From assembly GCA_903834925.1 (NCBI GenBank), contig CAILLA010000057.1:110706-174705 (forward strand): 64,000 nucleotides of DNA, in the 5' to 3' direction. Shown here piece by piece: positions 10,601 through 18,313 of this stretch. The stretch comes from an uncultured Schlesneria sp. GTDB lineage: Bacteria > Planctomycetota > Planctomycetia > Planctomycetales > Planctomycetaceae. The notes under the pieces are model-generated. The model was not told the DNA's origin. It saw only the letters and a list, made by a program, of their open reading frames with translations, and did not search any database. Both the position numbers and the translations under genes were made by a program. Positions within the stretch are counted from its first letter, which is position 1; each line of letters opens with the position of its first letter.

Positions 10601-11522
10601 GAACCACCCGGTCGCTCCAGCATCGCCGACATTGACTCCTCGTACCATCAGCTTCCAGGTCAACGATAGCAACCTGTTGCCGAGCAATATCGTTACCAGG
10701 AACGTGGTGTTTTCGACAACAATTGTGCCACCGACCGTGTCGATTAATGCATCCGGCCCGCTGAATTACCAAGAGCAAGCCGCTGCTGCCGCGATTGCCC
10801 CAGCATTGACCGTTGCCGATTCCAACGGCCCAAATCTGATCAAGGCTACGGTCGCATTGACTGCTGGTTATGTTCAAGGTCAGGATAGCTTGGTCTTTGC
10901 AAATACCGGTAACATTCAGGGTAGTTGGAACCCTGTCACAGGGGTACTGACGCTGAGCGGATCGGATACAATTGCGAATTACCAGGCCGCACTACGATCG
11001 GTCGCGTTCTATGATCTAAGCAACAGCCCGATCGGCAGTACGAAGACAGTGAGTTTCAGCTTTAGTGATGGTGTGAGCACAAGTAACGTTGCAACCCAAC
11101 AGATCAACGTTCAGGGAATTAACGTTCCACCGGTGATCGCAACAAACAGCACAGGGCCGGTGAATTACTCCCAAGCCAAGGGGCCCGTTGCCATCGTGCC
11201 TGCGTTTACGGTTGTCGATCCAGAAAGCAATACTCTGTCAAAAGCGTTCATTCAAATCGTGCCTGGTAACTATCAACAGGGCTTCGATTTATTGACGTTT
11301 GCCAATACCAGCACGATTACAGGAAATTTTGACTCGACGAAGGGGATTTTGACGCTCACGGGGGTCGACTCGGTCTCGAACTACCGAGCTGCGATTCGAA
11401 CAATAACGTACGCGTACCTTAATGGAACGCCGACCCCATCGACGAAAGCGATTACTTTATCGGTTCTGGATGGCATCGGTACGAGTAACACAGTGACGCA
11501 AAGCATTTCGGTCGCACCATAA
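4611..11522 (+). CDS. Giant cadherin-like surface protein
   Basis: A 2303-residue secreted or surface protein, probably adhesive. The Arg-rich N-terminus carries MLEHRRMLS near residue 39, the LExRxxLS-type motif found at the start of large planctomycete exported proteins. Residues about 130-1060 hold seven cadherin-like units, each with IPEHSP-like and FAIDPxTGxIxV motifs (units begin near 227, 378, 525, 651, 757, 869, 973). Residues about 1065-2303 hold nine diverged repeats of about 138 residues, each containing ATVQITGNY, LTLSGTD and NYRxALRSITY-type motifs. There is no dockerin, transmembrane or PEP-CTERM-like C-terminus. ATG 4611 has AAAGG eight bases upstream and is preferred over TTG 4533. 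Calcium binding is known for cadherins but not demonstrated here. Confidence 0.88.
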   Translation: MVLRSWLASVFGRLKVSTIRARNRKRRTVLSPAPSMVEMLEHRRMLSNLVVTTAGTITINENSQVYPYPSFNSFAAGDAIPNSHVAVFDPNTGTPPPVYTTGNTVITNGNINNAFTITNGDSLIVNNPWALDASVTPSFTLTFTSTDSAGNTGTATLTINLRSLHNRPVVPQFPYQSVGNAPGGFGSIGADGQIIQGGDDNVSSPANYPAGPLATTFQSQGANVLHVAENSPSGTIVGVVNAFNPDDAASTSLLTYAFVGTVPGFNANQPAFSIDPFTGTVRVIDPTFLDFEARANGSGVSNLGMGGLTVNGAAPYQDDMLYFQVRVTDPSGFTSATTIPSSLNVPNAGKVSDTYVFVRLLDVGETLPSLTKATTNLSVPETALNTTSVGFFDMINGTPDFGYPGYPAPGNIRVASAGFNALEPQQRMSFFIVGGNNPVPGSGNVNGPFAINPDTGEVTIATTNALSYSQVTSYNLQIKIVTNNPDADNLGFTQNVAPLSEIATLHIDVLPRALPITVAPSFTYSIPEASLNGTFVGPVVATDPDTLAPNGLGVISYSILSGNSIFINGTNYNGIFAIDSKGNVSVKNVTGLSNVAVLSYLQQNSFTLSVLVTNTVATKLGTFTTTANTVVNINLTKVDSTPPVMTPGSATIPEHSPQGAVVGQVVAQAGQSDFNIANYSIVSGNTNGAFAINALTGQLTVNNSAALGYYFVPNHQFVLTVKAIDNGTPNALSATSTFTITLTQVNQPLVMLDQSFTVSEATPTGPVVGTTNGTIVGQIKITDPDTVTGIPNIQSIVIAGGNTGGAFTVNLQGQIVVVNPAAVVWDVNSSFSLVVTVTEAGIPAFATTATMTVSVIQQREAPIVATQTFNVAQHSLAGTMVGTVNASDRDNFSVPLSYAITGGNSLGAFAIDSVTGIITVTDPHLVDFNTNSLFNLTITVTDAGSPAYSTSVSDTVYLLQGQAPALPQNVSATIPEHSPNLTPVTSINAIPNSGTAPYTYSIIGGNTNNAFAIDPNSGNITVNNSAALGFLKNPVFGLRVLAVDSESPSLGDTATVTINLSFVDAAPALINLESTPVTYVEDINSYAVVPVTSSVVAISPELDNASSATVQITGNYQQGEDQLIYPAQIGSITSFWDSTSGTLTLSGNDTFTNYRYALQSIQYQDLSHNPSAAIRTLSFQITDFNNLSNAGNLSSTVVTRQIDVIPVNNPPVLTSVIFTTPYTEGQGAVAINPAITVNDVDNTSLLNATVTITNYVPAEDVLGFTNDGATMGDISIVGNANGVLSLTSPSGMATLAQWQAALEAVTYTNTSGNLNPINPTITFTVDDGQSINNISNTLSTTVIIGAVFPPVLSGGSTLAYTEEDPATAINPSITVSSASSSTLASATITLTTYFANQDVLGFVNNPVTMGNIAIQSNFGGVLTLISAGATATVAQWQSALRAVTYSNANWVLGTPLTKTVSFQVNDGANVNPTSNVIQSTINITTVNDSPVLSNIESTPVGFVQNTTVKVTSTLKTSDIDSANLTGAVVQITGNYKSGQDLLQFTNTANIKGTFNPANGTLTLVGTDTLPNYQAALRSISYTTGNNPGPLARTVTFTVTDDGGLNSNSVSRAINVTTIDAPPVLSGIESNTLQYIQDGPPNYSVNNTTPISLTVNASDVDSPNLTSATIQITGNYTQFQDFLVFNNTSKIKGSWDGNSGTLTLNGTDTLANYTAALQAVSYFNLHDNPSLLTRTVTYTVVDDGFLSSNSVSRKINVIHVNKPSQLTAVDTTPLSYTENTSPAIVAPNILVTDPDSDFLTGATVQVTGNYNTAQSIDTLAFKNTAKITGSWNASTGILTLSGTDSVSNYRTALRSITFANIQDGTTAPPRTISFTVTDDGGLSSNTVTRSVNITTVITPPVLSGIETTPLVYQLTNVSAPPAPVTASIAITDYETQILSYTSIKITGSYVPGEDQLVIDSSAIGTLTPAWYASTGELVLSGLAPISTYLKALDGVVYLNHPVAPASPTLTPRTISFQVNDSNLLPSNIVTRNVVFSTTIVPPTVSINASGPLNYQEQAAAAAIAPALTVADSNGPNLIKATVALTAGYVQGQDSLVFANTGNIQGSWNPVTGVLTLSGSDTIANYQAALRSVAFYDLSNSPIGSTKTVSFSFSDGVSTSNVATQQINVQGINVPPVIATNSTGPVNYSQAKGPVAIVPAFTVVDPESNTLSKAFIQIVPGNYQQGFDLLTFANTSTITGNFDSTKGILTLTGVDSVSNYRAAIRTITYAYLNGTPTPSTKAITLSVLDGIGTSNTVTQSISVAP

Positions 11523-11566
11523 CCGAAGTGTCTTGGTTAAGCCGAACTGAATGATTCGCAAGGATC

Positions 11567-11596
11567 TCGTGAGCAATCTGCAAAGATTGCTCACGA
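11567..11596 (+). other. Strong 13-bp hairpin with GCAA tetraloop after the cadherin gene
   Basis: Arms 11567-11579 and 11584-11596 are perfectly complementary around a GCAA loop, a GNRA tetraloop. No T-run follows, so this is more likely an mRNA 3'-stabilising hairpin or part of a two-hairpin terminator with the next stem. Confidence 0.7.
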
Positions 11597-11613
11597 CGGT
11601 CGTGCAAAAAATG

Positions 11614-11658
11614 ACGTCGGGCAGCTATTCAAAGCCGCCCGACGTTTTCAGTTTCTTT
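11614..11658 (+). terminator. Probable intrinsic terminator downstream of the cadherin gene
   Basis: A perfect 9-bp stem (ACGTCGGGC at 11614-11622 with GCCCGACGT at 11637-11645) is followed on the plus strand by TTTCAGTTTCTTT. It sits between convergent genes and could also act weakly on the FHA gene transcript. Confidence 0.6.
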
Positions 11659-11690
11659 GGGACTAACTCTGCGATGTGATTTATTCGGCG

Positions 11691-12140
11691 TTACTCGTCT
11701 TCTTCCAGAAATCGGACATCGCTGTCACTGGTTCGCATCGGTTCTAATGGATACGGTGCGAAATTTTCTTCGAGTTCCCTTTGCGGTAATTCAATTTCCT
11801 CGGTGTAGGCGTTTTCGACATTGGACTCGTGATCCTCGACATCAGGTTCACCTGGTCCCATTTCGACTCGAAATTTTTCACCGGCAAACGCCAATTCATC
11901 ACCAGGAAGCAGTGCTCCGCGAACCACGCGTTGGCCGTTGACTTTTGTTCCGTTGGTGCTGCCAAGATCACGAATAAAAAGCAATCCATCGGTACGAACG
12001 ATGATACAATGCATTTTCGAAACGCTGGTTGTTTCGAGGCAGATATCACACAAATCGTCCTGGCGACCAACAAGCGTCACGTCACGCGTGATTTGGATAG
12101 GGCGTCCACCACCTTTAATCGGAACAAGATGCGCTCGCAT
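11691..12140 (-). CDS. FHA domain-containing protein
   Basis: A 149-residue protein whose first 95 residues form a forkhead-associated domain, a phosphothreonine-peptide binding module. GRQDD, SKMH and LGSTNGT are the conserved loop motifs and all are present. The rest is an acidic Glu/Asp-rich tail with no recognised domain. FHA domains normally read out Ser/Thr kinase signalling; no kinase gene is adjacent. Start is the ATG at 12140. Confidence 0.92.
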   Translation of the reverse strand: MRAHLVPIKGGGRPIQITRDVTLVGRQDDLCDICLETTSVSKMHCIIVRTDGLLFIRDLGSTNGTKVNGQRVVRGALLPGDELAFAGEKFRVEMGPGEPDVEDHESNVENAYTEEIELPQRELEENFAPYPLEPMRTSDSDVRFLEEDE

Positions 12141-12301
12141 TGGTCACCGTTTTCATTCAGTCGGACGAAGACACACCTTTGACACGAGGGGCCTCCCTGC
12201 GTTGCGACTTTAACCAAGGGGATAACGGACAAATCGAGCGACGCACAATTCATGTCTTTGGAAAATGCTCCCAATTGATTGTCTCGAATGAGAAACCAGA
12301 G

Positions 12302-12667
12302 TCAAGAGCGTTCTTTTTCAAGTTGAACAACAAATCGACTGGCAAGCTTTTCCTTATGGAAGCGTTCGCCTCGAGCGTCGTACAAGTATAAAAGATTATG
12401 CTCCGACGCCCAGACAGCTCCGAGACGCACACTTCTGGGGCCGCGCAGGAGGAATTGCAGCCCACAAAGGGCACCCAATCTGGTGAGCGGAGTGATTTCC
12501 AGTTCAAACTGATCCGCGACCAGATTCTCGTGCCGACAAAGACTCTCATGGACGTAGCGACGTAGCGAGTCCAATCCCTGGACGTCAGCCTTGGCTTCGA
12601 TCATCAGCCTTGCCTCTTTGATCTCGTTGAGTCTCGAAAGTTGATTGCTTTGGCAGGGTGCTTTCAT
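12302..12667 (-). CDS. Hypothetical protein, conserved-looking
   Basis: A 121-residue soluble protein with no motif I recognise. The middle is amphipathic (LEITPLTRLGALCGLQFLL) and the sequence composition is that of a real protein. It lies in the same direction as the FHA gene, 160 bases away. GTG at 12673 is an alternative start two codons upstream of the ATG used. Confidence 0.6.
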   Translation of the reverse strand: MKAPCQSNQLSRLNEIKEARLMIEAKADVQGLDSLRRYVHESLCRHENLVADQFELEITPLTRLGALCGLQFLLRGPRSVRLGAVWASEHNLLYLYDARGERFHKEKLASRFVVQLEKERS

Positions 12668-12854
12668 CGACACTCAAGACGACAACCTTTTCCGCACGTA
12701 TGTCCGCCGTTCCAATTGGTAAGAACCGCATAAACGTTAAGGTTTACCAACGATCTCGTCGCTGAAACACCTCCCATGTCCGATCATTGGGAACAATCGA
12801 AAACGAACCACAACAACCCTTTTCGTTGCTCGTGCTGGTTCGTAGCATAGAGCA

Positions 12855-13631
12855 ATGATTGCAGAATTCTCCTTGTTGTTGACGTTCGGAATGAGCCTGA
12901 TGTGGTGCCTGATTCCTCGCGCTCAGGTAACAGCTGGGTTTTTTCGGATTCAAATGCTGATCGCTATGGGACTTACGGTTCTAGCGATATTGACGATGGG
13001 GCAACTTTCGAGTCCTTCCGGCGAGCGTCTGACAGGCCAAATGTTATTCTTTGCCCGAGTCGCTGCAGGGATTGGGGTTGCGTTTGGCTATGTTGGTTCA
13101 ATTGCCTGGATGCTGGATCGACGCAGGCTCGGGACGATCGCAATGGTCGGCATTTTCGCTGCAACACTCACAAGCTTGATTTGTTCACGAGGTGGTTTGG
13201 CTTGGCTGACTTCCCCTGGTGGCGCTTTTCATTTTCTGTCTAACATGACAACAGCGAGTGTTCTAGGGGGTGCCGTTACCGGCATGCTGCTTGGGCACTG
13301 GTATCTGACTGCACCAACGATGTCGATCGAACCCTTAAAGACGCTCTGCTGGTACTTTACCCTGGCAATTGTGCTTCGCTTGGTCGTTTCTGCAATTGGT
13401 GCGATGATCGCCGGACATAACCTTCACGGTGGGGTTCAATGGACGTGGTTTGCCCTCCGCTGGCTGGCCGGCATTCTTGGCCCAATGGTCGTTTCAATCA
13501 TGGCAATACGTATCCTCAAGTATCGTAATACACAGGCAGCGACCGGCGTCTTATTTGCGGGTGTGATCCTGAGTTTTATCGGTGAGATGTCCGCGTCTCT
13601 TCTTTCCGCCGAACTTCGAGTTCCCCTTTAA
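12855..13631 (+). CDS. Multi-pass membrane protein of unknown function
   Basis: A 258-residue protein with about seven or eight hydrophobic segments spread over the whole length (first segment at residues 2-20) and no recognised family motif. It is followed after 11 bases by a small zinc-ribbon membrane protein on the same strand, so the two may be co-transcribed. No ribosome site of note precedes the ATG. Confidence 0.7.
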   Translation: MIAEFSLLLTFGMSLMWCLIPRAQVTAGFFRIQMLIAMGLTVLAILTMGQLSSPSGERLTGQMLFFARVAAGIGVAFGYVGSIAWMLDRRRLGTIAMVGIFAATLTSLICSRGGLAWLTSPGGAFHFLSNMTTASVLGGAVTGMLLGHWYLTAPTMSIEPLKTLCWYFTLAIVLRLVVSAIGAMIAGHNLHGGVQWTWFALRWLAGILGPMVVSIMAIRILKYRNTQAATGVLFAGVILSFIGEMSASLLSAELRVPL

Positions 13632-13642
13632 TCGAGTTTTCG

Positions 13643-14113
13643 ATGTTGATTTCATTCGATTGTCCCAAATGTCTGAAAATGACACGCGGGGAAGACGCCA
13701 GCCAGGTTGTTCATTGCAAAAGTTGTGGTTGGACGCGTCAGACGACGTCAAATTCGGCAAAAGATGAATCGCTATGCAGCTGTCTCGTCTGCGGTTGTAA
13801 TGATCTATGGCGTCAAAAGGACTTTGACCAGCGGTTAGGAGTCTTGATTGTTGGTATTGGGATTCTCCTCAGTACCGTAGCGGTCGCCTATATGATGCCT
13901 GGCGTCGCCATGATAATTTTGATGGTTTTCGGTATGGCCGATTGGGTTCTTTATGGAATTCTGCCGGACAGGCTGGTTTGTTACCGCTGCCATGCCCAAT
14001 ACCGCAAGGTACCAAACCTCGAAAAAACAGGGGTTTTCGATTTGGAAGTGAACGAGAGATATCGGCAGGAAGCAATCAGGCTAAAGCAGAAAGAAACCTC
14101 CAGTCCCTCGTGA
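13643..14113 (+). CDS. Zinc-ribbon membrane protein of unknown function
   Basis: A 156-residue protein with three CxxC-type pairs: CPKC and CKSC at the N-terminus, CLVC before the first helix and CYRC after the second. Two hydrophobic segments lie at about residues 67-85 and 87-107. The layout is metal-binding knuckles on one side of the membrane anchored by a helical hairpin. Function unknown. It follows the membrane protein gene at 12855-13631 by 11 bases. Confidence 0.7.
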   Translation: MLISFDCPKCLKMTRGEDASQVVHCKSCGWTRQTTSNSAKDESLCSCLVCGCNDLWRQKDFDQRLGVLIVGIGILLSTVAVAYMMPGVAMIILMVFGMADWVLYGILPDRLVCYRCHAQYRKVPNLEKTGVFDLEVNERYRQEAIRLKQKETSSPS

Positions 14114-14221
14114 TCGCTCTACGTAGTTTATCGTTTGTGGTACTATAGGTAACGGTTTGGTCCTTTCGCTGCCGGATGTCGGCATGAGAGTTCCCGTTGT
14201 AGTGTCTGGCAGGATGACAGA

Positions 14222-15208
14222 ATGAACGAATCGCTCACTGACGACAGAGTTTGGATTGGGTTCGACCTTGGTGGAACCAAGATGAACGCCATTCTTTTCG
14301 ACAGCGAGTTCGGGGTGCTCGGACGACGACGAAAGAAGAGTCGAGGTTCGGAAGGTGTCGAGGCGGGAATCGAACGGATCGTTGCCGGAATCGCAAAATT
14401 GCTGGAAGAATCGTCCACTTCCAAAGACATGCTGGGTGGAATTGGGATCGGCTGCCCTGGTCCTCTCGACCTTGAAGAGGGAATTATCCTTGAGGCACCA
14501 AATCTCGGCTGGAAAAACGTTCCACTGAAGAAATCGCTGGAAAAAGAATTTGGATGTCCGGTATTTGTGTGTAACGACGTTGATTCCGGACTTTATGGTG
14601 AGTACCGATTCGGTGCCGCTGTGGGAGCCAGCACGGCACTTGGTATTTTTCCCGGCACAGGGATTGGCGGTGCCATGGTGTATGATGGTCAGATCTTTCG
14701 CGGGAAAACGGGAAGTTGCCTGGAAATCGGCCACGTTCCCGTCATGCCTGATGGCCCCTTCTGCGGTTGTGGTCGACGGGGATGCCTTGAAACTGTAGCC
14801 AGTCGATTAGCAATGTCTGCCGAAATCGCAAAAGCGGCCTATCGCGGACAAGCCCCCTATATCCTGCGGGTCGCAGGTACGGACCTTGCCAATATCCGAA
14901 GTGGAACAATCAAGGAAGCGATCGACGCGGGGGATAAAATCGTCGAAGAAATCCTGCGTGATGGCGCTCGGCAACTGGGAACGGTGCTTGCCGGTGCTGT
15001 AAATATGCTGGCCCCAGACGTGATCATTCTGGGAGGCGGTTTAGTTGAAGCGTTGCCAAGACTCTTTCTAGAAGAAGTCGGAAAAGCGGTCGCGGCTCGG
15101 ATCATGCCCTCATATCTCAGAACGTATGAGTTGAAAGTCGCTAAATTAGGGGATGACGCGGGTGCCATGGGGGCAGCCGCATGGGCCAGACATCGCGTCG
15201 AAGATTAG
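14222..15208 (+). CDS. ROK family sugar kinase (glucokinase-like)
   Basis: Phosphorylates a hexose, most often glucose, with ATP. The 328-residue protein has the ATP-binding GFDLGGTKMN at residues 13-22, the FPGTGIGGAM substrate region, and the ROK zinc motif GHxP...CGCGRRGCLE near residues 180-200, followed by the second phosphate motif ILGGGL. There is no N-terminal helix-turn-helix, so it is an enzyme rather than a NagC-type repressor. ATG 14222 has AGGATGA upstream. Convergent with the PspA-like gene. Confidence 0.93.
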   Translation: MNESLTDDRVWIGFDLGGTKMNAILFDSEFGVLGRRRKKSRGSEGVEAGIERIVAGIAKLLEESSTSKDMLGGIGIGCPGPLDLEEGIILEAPNLGWKNVPLKKSLEKEFGCPVFVCNDVDSGLYGEYRFGAAVGASTALGIFPGTGIGGAMVYDGQIFRGKTGSCLEIGHVPVMPDGPFCGCGRRGCLETVASRLAMSAEIAKAAYRGQAPYILRVAGTDLANIRSGTIKEAIDAGDKIVEEILRDGARQLGTVLAGAVNMLAPDVIILGGGLVEALPRLFLEEVGKAVAARIMPSYLRTYELKVAKLGDDAGAMGAAAWARHRVED

Positions 15209-15218
15209 TACTTCCGAT

Positions 15219-15764
15219 TCACGAGCCAAGCTCTCGTTTTAAGCGTTCCAATTCTGCGTCAACCTCGTGGTCCGCATGTTTCGGGATTGCTGGTGGATTC
15301 ACGAGGTATTCTGGGACATTCGACTGAACGTCAGCCGCTGACACTCCCAGTGACTCACGCTTTCGCAGTGCCTCGGAAAGTCGAGCTTCCAGCGCCCGTT
15401 GAATTGTGGAAAGATGCTCTCGATACTTAATAGCTGCCTCATGTTGTTGAGCCAACCCCGCGATCAAATCTTCGACCTCACGTTTTCGCAGCAAACTTTG
15501 TCGAGCGTCTGCTTCGGCACCTGTCAGCAACTGTTCTTTGACCTTAGTCATCCACATTTCGGTTTGGCTGCGGTGAGAATCAATTTCTTGCCGCAGATGG
15601 TCTTCTGAGGCACGTGCGGTATTCACGCTCCGCTGCGCACCTGCTAACCCTTCCTGCATTTCCTGAATGATCTCTAAAATTGCTGCATTCGAGTCTTCAG
15701 CTTGAGCAAGCAACCGCGTCAGGTTGCAGGTGACGATGTCTGTTAGCCGACTAAAGTAACTCAT
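15219..15764 (-). CDS. PspA/IM30 family protein
   Basis: A 181-residue, almost entirely coiled-coil protein of the phage-shock protein A / IM30 type, which binds stressed inner membrane and forms ESCRT-III-like assemblies. The N-terminal MSYFSRLTDIVTCNLTRLL resembles the membrane-binding amphipathic helix, followed by the heptad-rich region with NAAILEIIQEMQEGL. It is shorter than E. coli PspA (222). TTG at 15791 would add nine residues but ATG 15764 matches the family start. It lies 138 bases downstream of an ECF sigma gene on the same strand. Confidence 0.8.
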   Translation of the reverse strand: MSYFSRLTDIVTCNLTRLLAQAEDSNAAILEIIQEMQEGLAGAQRSVNTARASEDHLRQEIDSHRSQTEMWMTKVKEQLLTGAEADARQSLLRKREVEDLIAGLAQQHEAAIKYREHLSTIQRALEARLSEALRKRESLGVSAADVQSNVPEYLVNPPAIPKHADHEVDAELERLKRELGS

Positions 15765-15902
15765 CTTTTCATTCCGTTGTCTGAAGTCCAATGTTTCGCG
15801 ATCATCCTGGTATTAACGCAAGTCATGAAACTTTGGATCAATTTGTCAGGCAAAAATTTACGTACACTTTCGGAAAATAATCGAACCGGTCTGTCAAAAA
15901 AT

Positions 15903-16652
15903 TCAGGATTCTTCGTCACGAGATTCTGCTTCTTCCACTTGATCCGGCGAAAGAATTCCTCTTTCCGCCAAAAGTTCTCGAAGTTTTTCTCTTGCAAGGC
16001 GAAGTCGACTTTTGGTCGTTGGCAAGTTGGCCTCCATTGCGTCAGCCACTTCCGGCAAACTCAGTCCGGAAAAGTGATGCATCATGAATGTCAGTCGTTG
16101 TTCTTCGGGGATTTTCTGTAACAGTCCACTCACAATTTTCGCGAATTCATTTTGTTCAGCTTTGTCTTCAGGCAGAACAAAATCGCCCGCTAACCGTCCA
16201 AGAATGTCATCTTCGTCATCGCTCGGCCGCTGAGTTCGTGCGGCGTTGACCAACGCATCGTGGGAACGTCGACGGGTGCTGTCAATCATGAGGTTGCGAG
16301 CGATTCGAAACAGCCAGCCTTTGAAACAACCGCGTGGCAAATAATCCCATGCCATCGAGTGAACTCGAATCAAGGTATCCTGAGTCAGGTCTTCCGCCAG
16401 TTGCCAGTCTCGTAAATGTCTGTAGAAAAAACCGGCCAACGGGCGTTGATAACGCTGGACCAATTGATCGAACGCGTGCCGGTCACCTCCCTGTAAGAGA
16501 TACATCAACCGGTCATCGTCATTCTGGCCGGCATTTTCGCCGTCAATTTGTTCCTCATCGATTGGATCGATCGATCGACTAACGGACGATGCCGTAGCGA
16601 CTTGCTGAGGCTTTACGGAGGTCGATGATTTTTGAACGCCTGAACGTTTCAT
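15903..16652 (-). CDS. ECF-type RNA polymerase sigma factor
   Basis: Directs RNA polymerase to an alternative promoter set. Region 2 is clear (GDRHAFDQLVQRYQ ... LAEDLTQDTLIRVH ... GWLFRIARNLMID) and region 4 carries the helix-turn-helix (LSLPEVADAMEANLPTTKSRLRLAREKL). A roughly 50-residue polar extension precedes region 2. The ATG at 16652 lies two bases after the stop of the ABC permease, so translation is probably coupled; the longer reading from 16712 would overlap the permease and is rejected. No anti-sigma gene is visible nearby. Confidence 0.92.
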   Translation of the reverse strand: MKRSGVQKSSTSVKPQQVATASSVSRSIDPIDEEQIDGENAGQNDDDRLMYLLQGGDRHAFDQLVQRYQRPLAGFFYRHLRDWQLAEDLTQDTLIRVHSMAWDYLPRGCFKGWLFRIARNLMIDSTRRRSHDALVNAARTQRPSDDEDDILGRLAGDFVLPEDKAEQNEFAKIVSGLLQKIPEEQRLTFMMHHFSGLSLPEVADAMEANLPTTKSRLRLAREKLRELLAERGILSPDQVEEAESRDEES

Positions 16653-16654
16653 GA

Positions 16655-18235
16655 CTATTTCTCGCCCAACGCGGGCAAACGTAACAGCACGACCAGATGG
16701 CAACTCATACATGCGAGCAGTAAGGGTATCACGAGAAAGCCCAGAAACGAATCAGGTCTCACAACACCAGCACGGATTTGGAAGAATTCAATGATCATCA
16801 CAGAGACCATCATGGAACCAACCGTCAACGCGAATGCCATCGCGATCGCACCCCATCGCATGTAAAGCGAAAACACCGCACTCAGATGAATGGCAAGTAA
16901 CAAATTCGCCACGTACCACCAGAGAAACGGTTCCTTGATTTGTTCGCTGAGATTCTTGATCGAACCGGGCAACAGGGAGAAGGCAATGAAGACGGCAATC
17001 GTCCCGGGAATTAAGCCAATCAGACAGCCCGCCATTTTCGTGTAAACAAGATGCGTCACAGTCCGCGGCAACATTAAAAGCGAAGCAAGTGTCTGATGGC
17101 GAATTTCTTCCTGAAACACCCTCGAAGCACAGAGCATACAGTCCACTCCAAACAGGGGAAGCACGAACATCTGATATCCATAAGTGACGTCCTGCCATCG
17201 GATCTGACGCGAATCACGAGGCTGCTCCCAAGGGTATGACGCGGCGACGGCGAGCCCATACAATCCGAGGTAAAGTCCGCAGCGAATAAGAATGCTTAAC
17301 CATCCCCCGGCAATAAAATGGAAATCTTTCCAGGTCAACGACAGATTCCAGGCCCGCCCGGCCGAAAGCAAACTCAGCCGACCAGTTTTCTTGGGAACCA
17401 TTGCCCGAGTCGTCGCTTCAGTGGCCGGTTCGTGGGAAACGTACTTAAACAACCACCACGACATGAGGAAGAAAAACAGCCCCCCCAACGAATTTGAAAC
17501 CAGTTGCGGGGTCCATTCGAATCGATATCCGGTTTCAGTCACAGAATACAATTGACCAAACACACTCGTCTTGGAAATCCACGCAAGTATCGGTTTGAGC
17601 GTTGGTTCCACAGAAATCCAGAACGGGCTATTCGCAACAGGGCTACCGGGCATCATCAATACTTGAAGACCAACCAGGGCAAACAACGGAATAAAGATGT
17701 ACCCAATCAACAAGAGAGTAGTCAGCCCTGAAGCATCGCGACTTCTGCGTGATAGAACCGAGCAAAGCAGCCCAGCATTCGCTAGCAACATCGTATAAGA
17801 AAGTAGAGCGGCGTAGGCAGAGTAAATCTGGTCGGGCATCAATCCGCCCAAGGTGATCGCCAATAACGTGAACGGGTATTGAACCGCCAGCAGCAAGAAG
17901 ACCTGAAACAATCGAGTCGTTGATTTCCCCAGCAGAATCCCCAATGGGCTGATTCCCGCCATCGTCATCAGTCCCAGTGTATCCTCTTCTTTTTCTTCAG
18001 AGATCGCGCTGGAAAAATAACTGATCCCCAACAATGTGACGAAGATAGCATTTAGATAAATCACGCTGCGAAAGAACTCACGACCCGGTGCTCCATAGAA
18101 AACGCTCTGCTCTTGAGCAATCCAGAGCGCTACATAAATCACCAGCAACAAAAACAGCCACGAAAGGTGGACCCACAGCGACCTTGTGTCGCCTCGTAGC
18201 GACCGAAAAAACAATGCGAAGATCCCACGCAACAT
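16655..18235 (-). CDS. ABC-2 type transporter permease (paralogue 1)
   Basis: A 526-residue integral membrane protein with about twelve hydrophobic segments in two halves, and the cytoplasmic signature ISEEKEEDTLGLMTMAGISP and LGILLGKS in the first half. It closely resembles the permease at 36114-37660 in this window. Such proteins normally work with a NatA-like ATPase, none of which is adjacent. ATG 18235 has GGGA nine bases upstream; TTG 18244 is the alternative. It is the first gene of a run with the sigma factor and probably the PspA-like gene. Confidence 0.88.
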   Translation of the reverse strand: MLRGIFALFFRSLRGDTRSLWVHLSWLFLLLVIYVALWIAQEQSVFYGAPGREFFRSVIYLNAIFVTLLGISYFSSAISEEKEEDTLGLMTMAGISPLGILLGKSTTRLFQVFLLLAVQYPFTLLAITLGGLMPDQIYSAYAALLSYTMLLANAGLLCSVLSRRSRDASGLTTLLLIGYIFIPLFALVGLQVLMMPGSPVANSPFWISVEPTLKPILAWISKTSVFGQLYSVTETGYRFEWTPQLVSNSLGGLFFFLMSWWLFKYVSHEPATEATTRAMVPKKTGRLSLLSAGRAWNLSLTWKDFHFIAGGWLSILIRCGLYLGLYGLAVAASYPWEQPRDSRQIRWQDVTYGYQMFVLPLFGVDCMLCASRVFQEEIRHQTLASLLMLPRTVTHLVYTKMAGCLIGLIPGTIAVFIAFSLLPGSIKNLSEQIKEPFLWWYVANLLLAIHLSAVFSLYMRWGAIAMAFALTVGSMMVSVMIIEFFQIRAGVVRPDSFLGFLVIPLLLACMSCHLVVLLRLPALGEK

Positions 18236-18313
18236 GATCGACAATCCCGCAAAGGCGATGTGTTAAGCTATTCGAAATCGAATAAAGACATTAACATCTA
18301 ATCGTCTCGCAAA

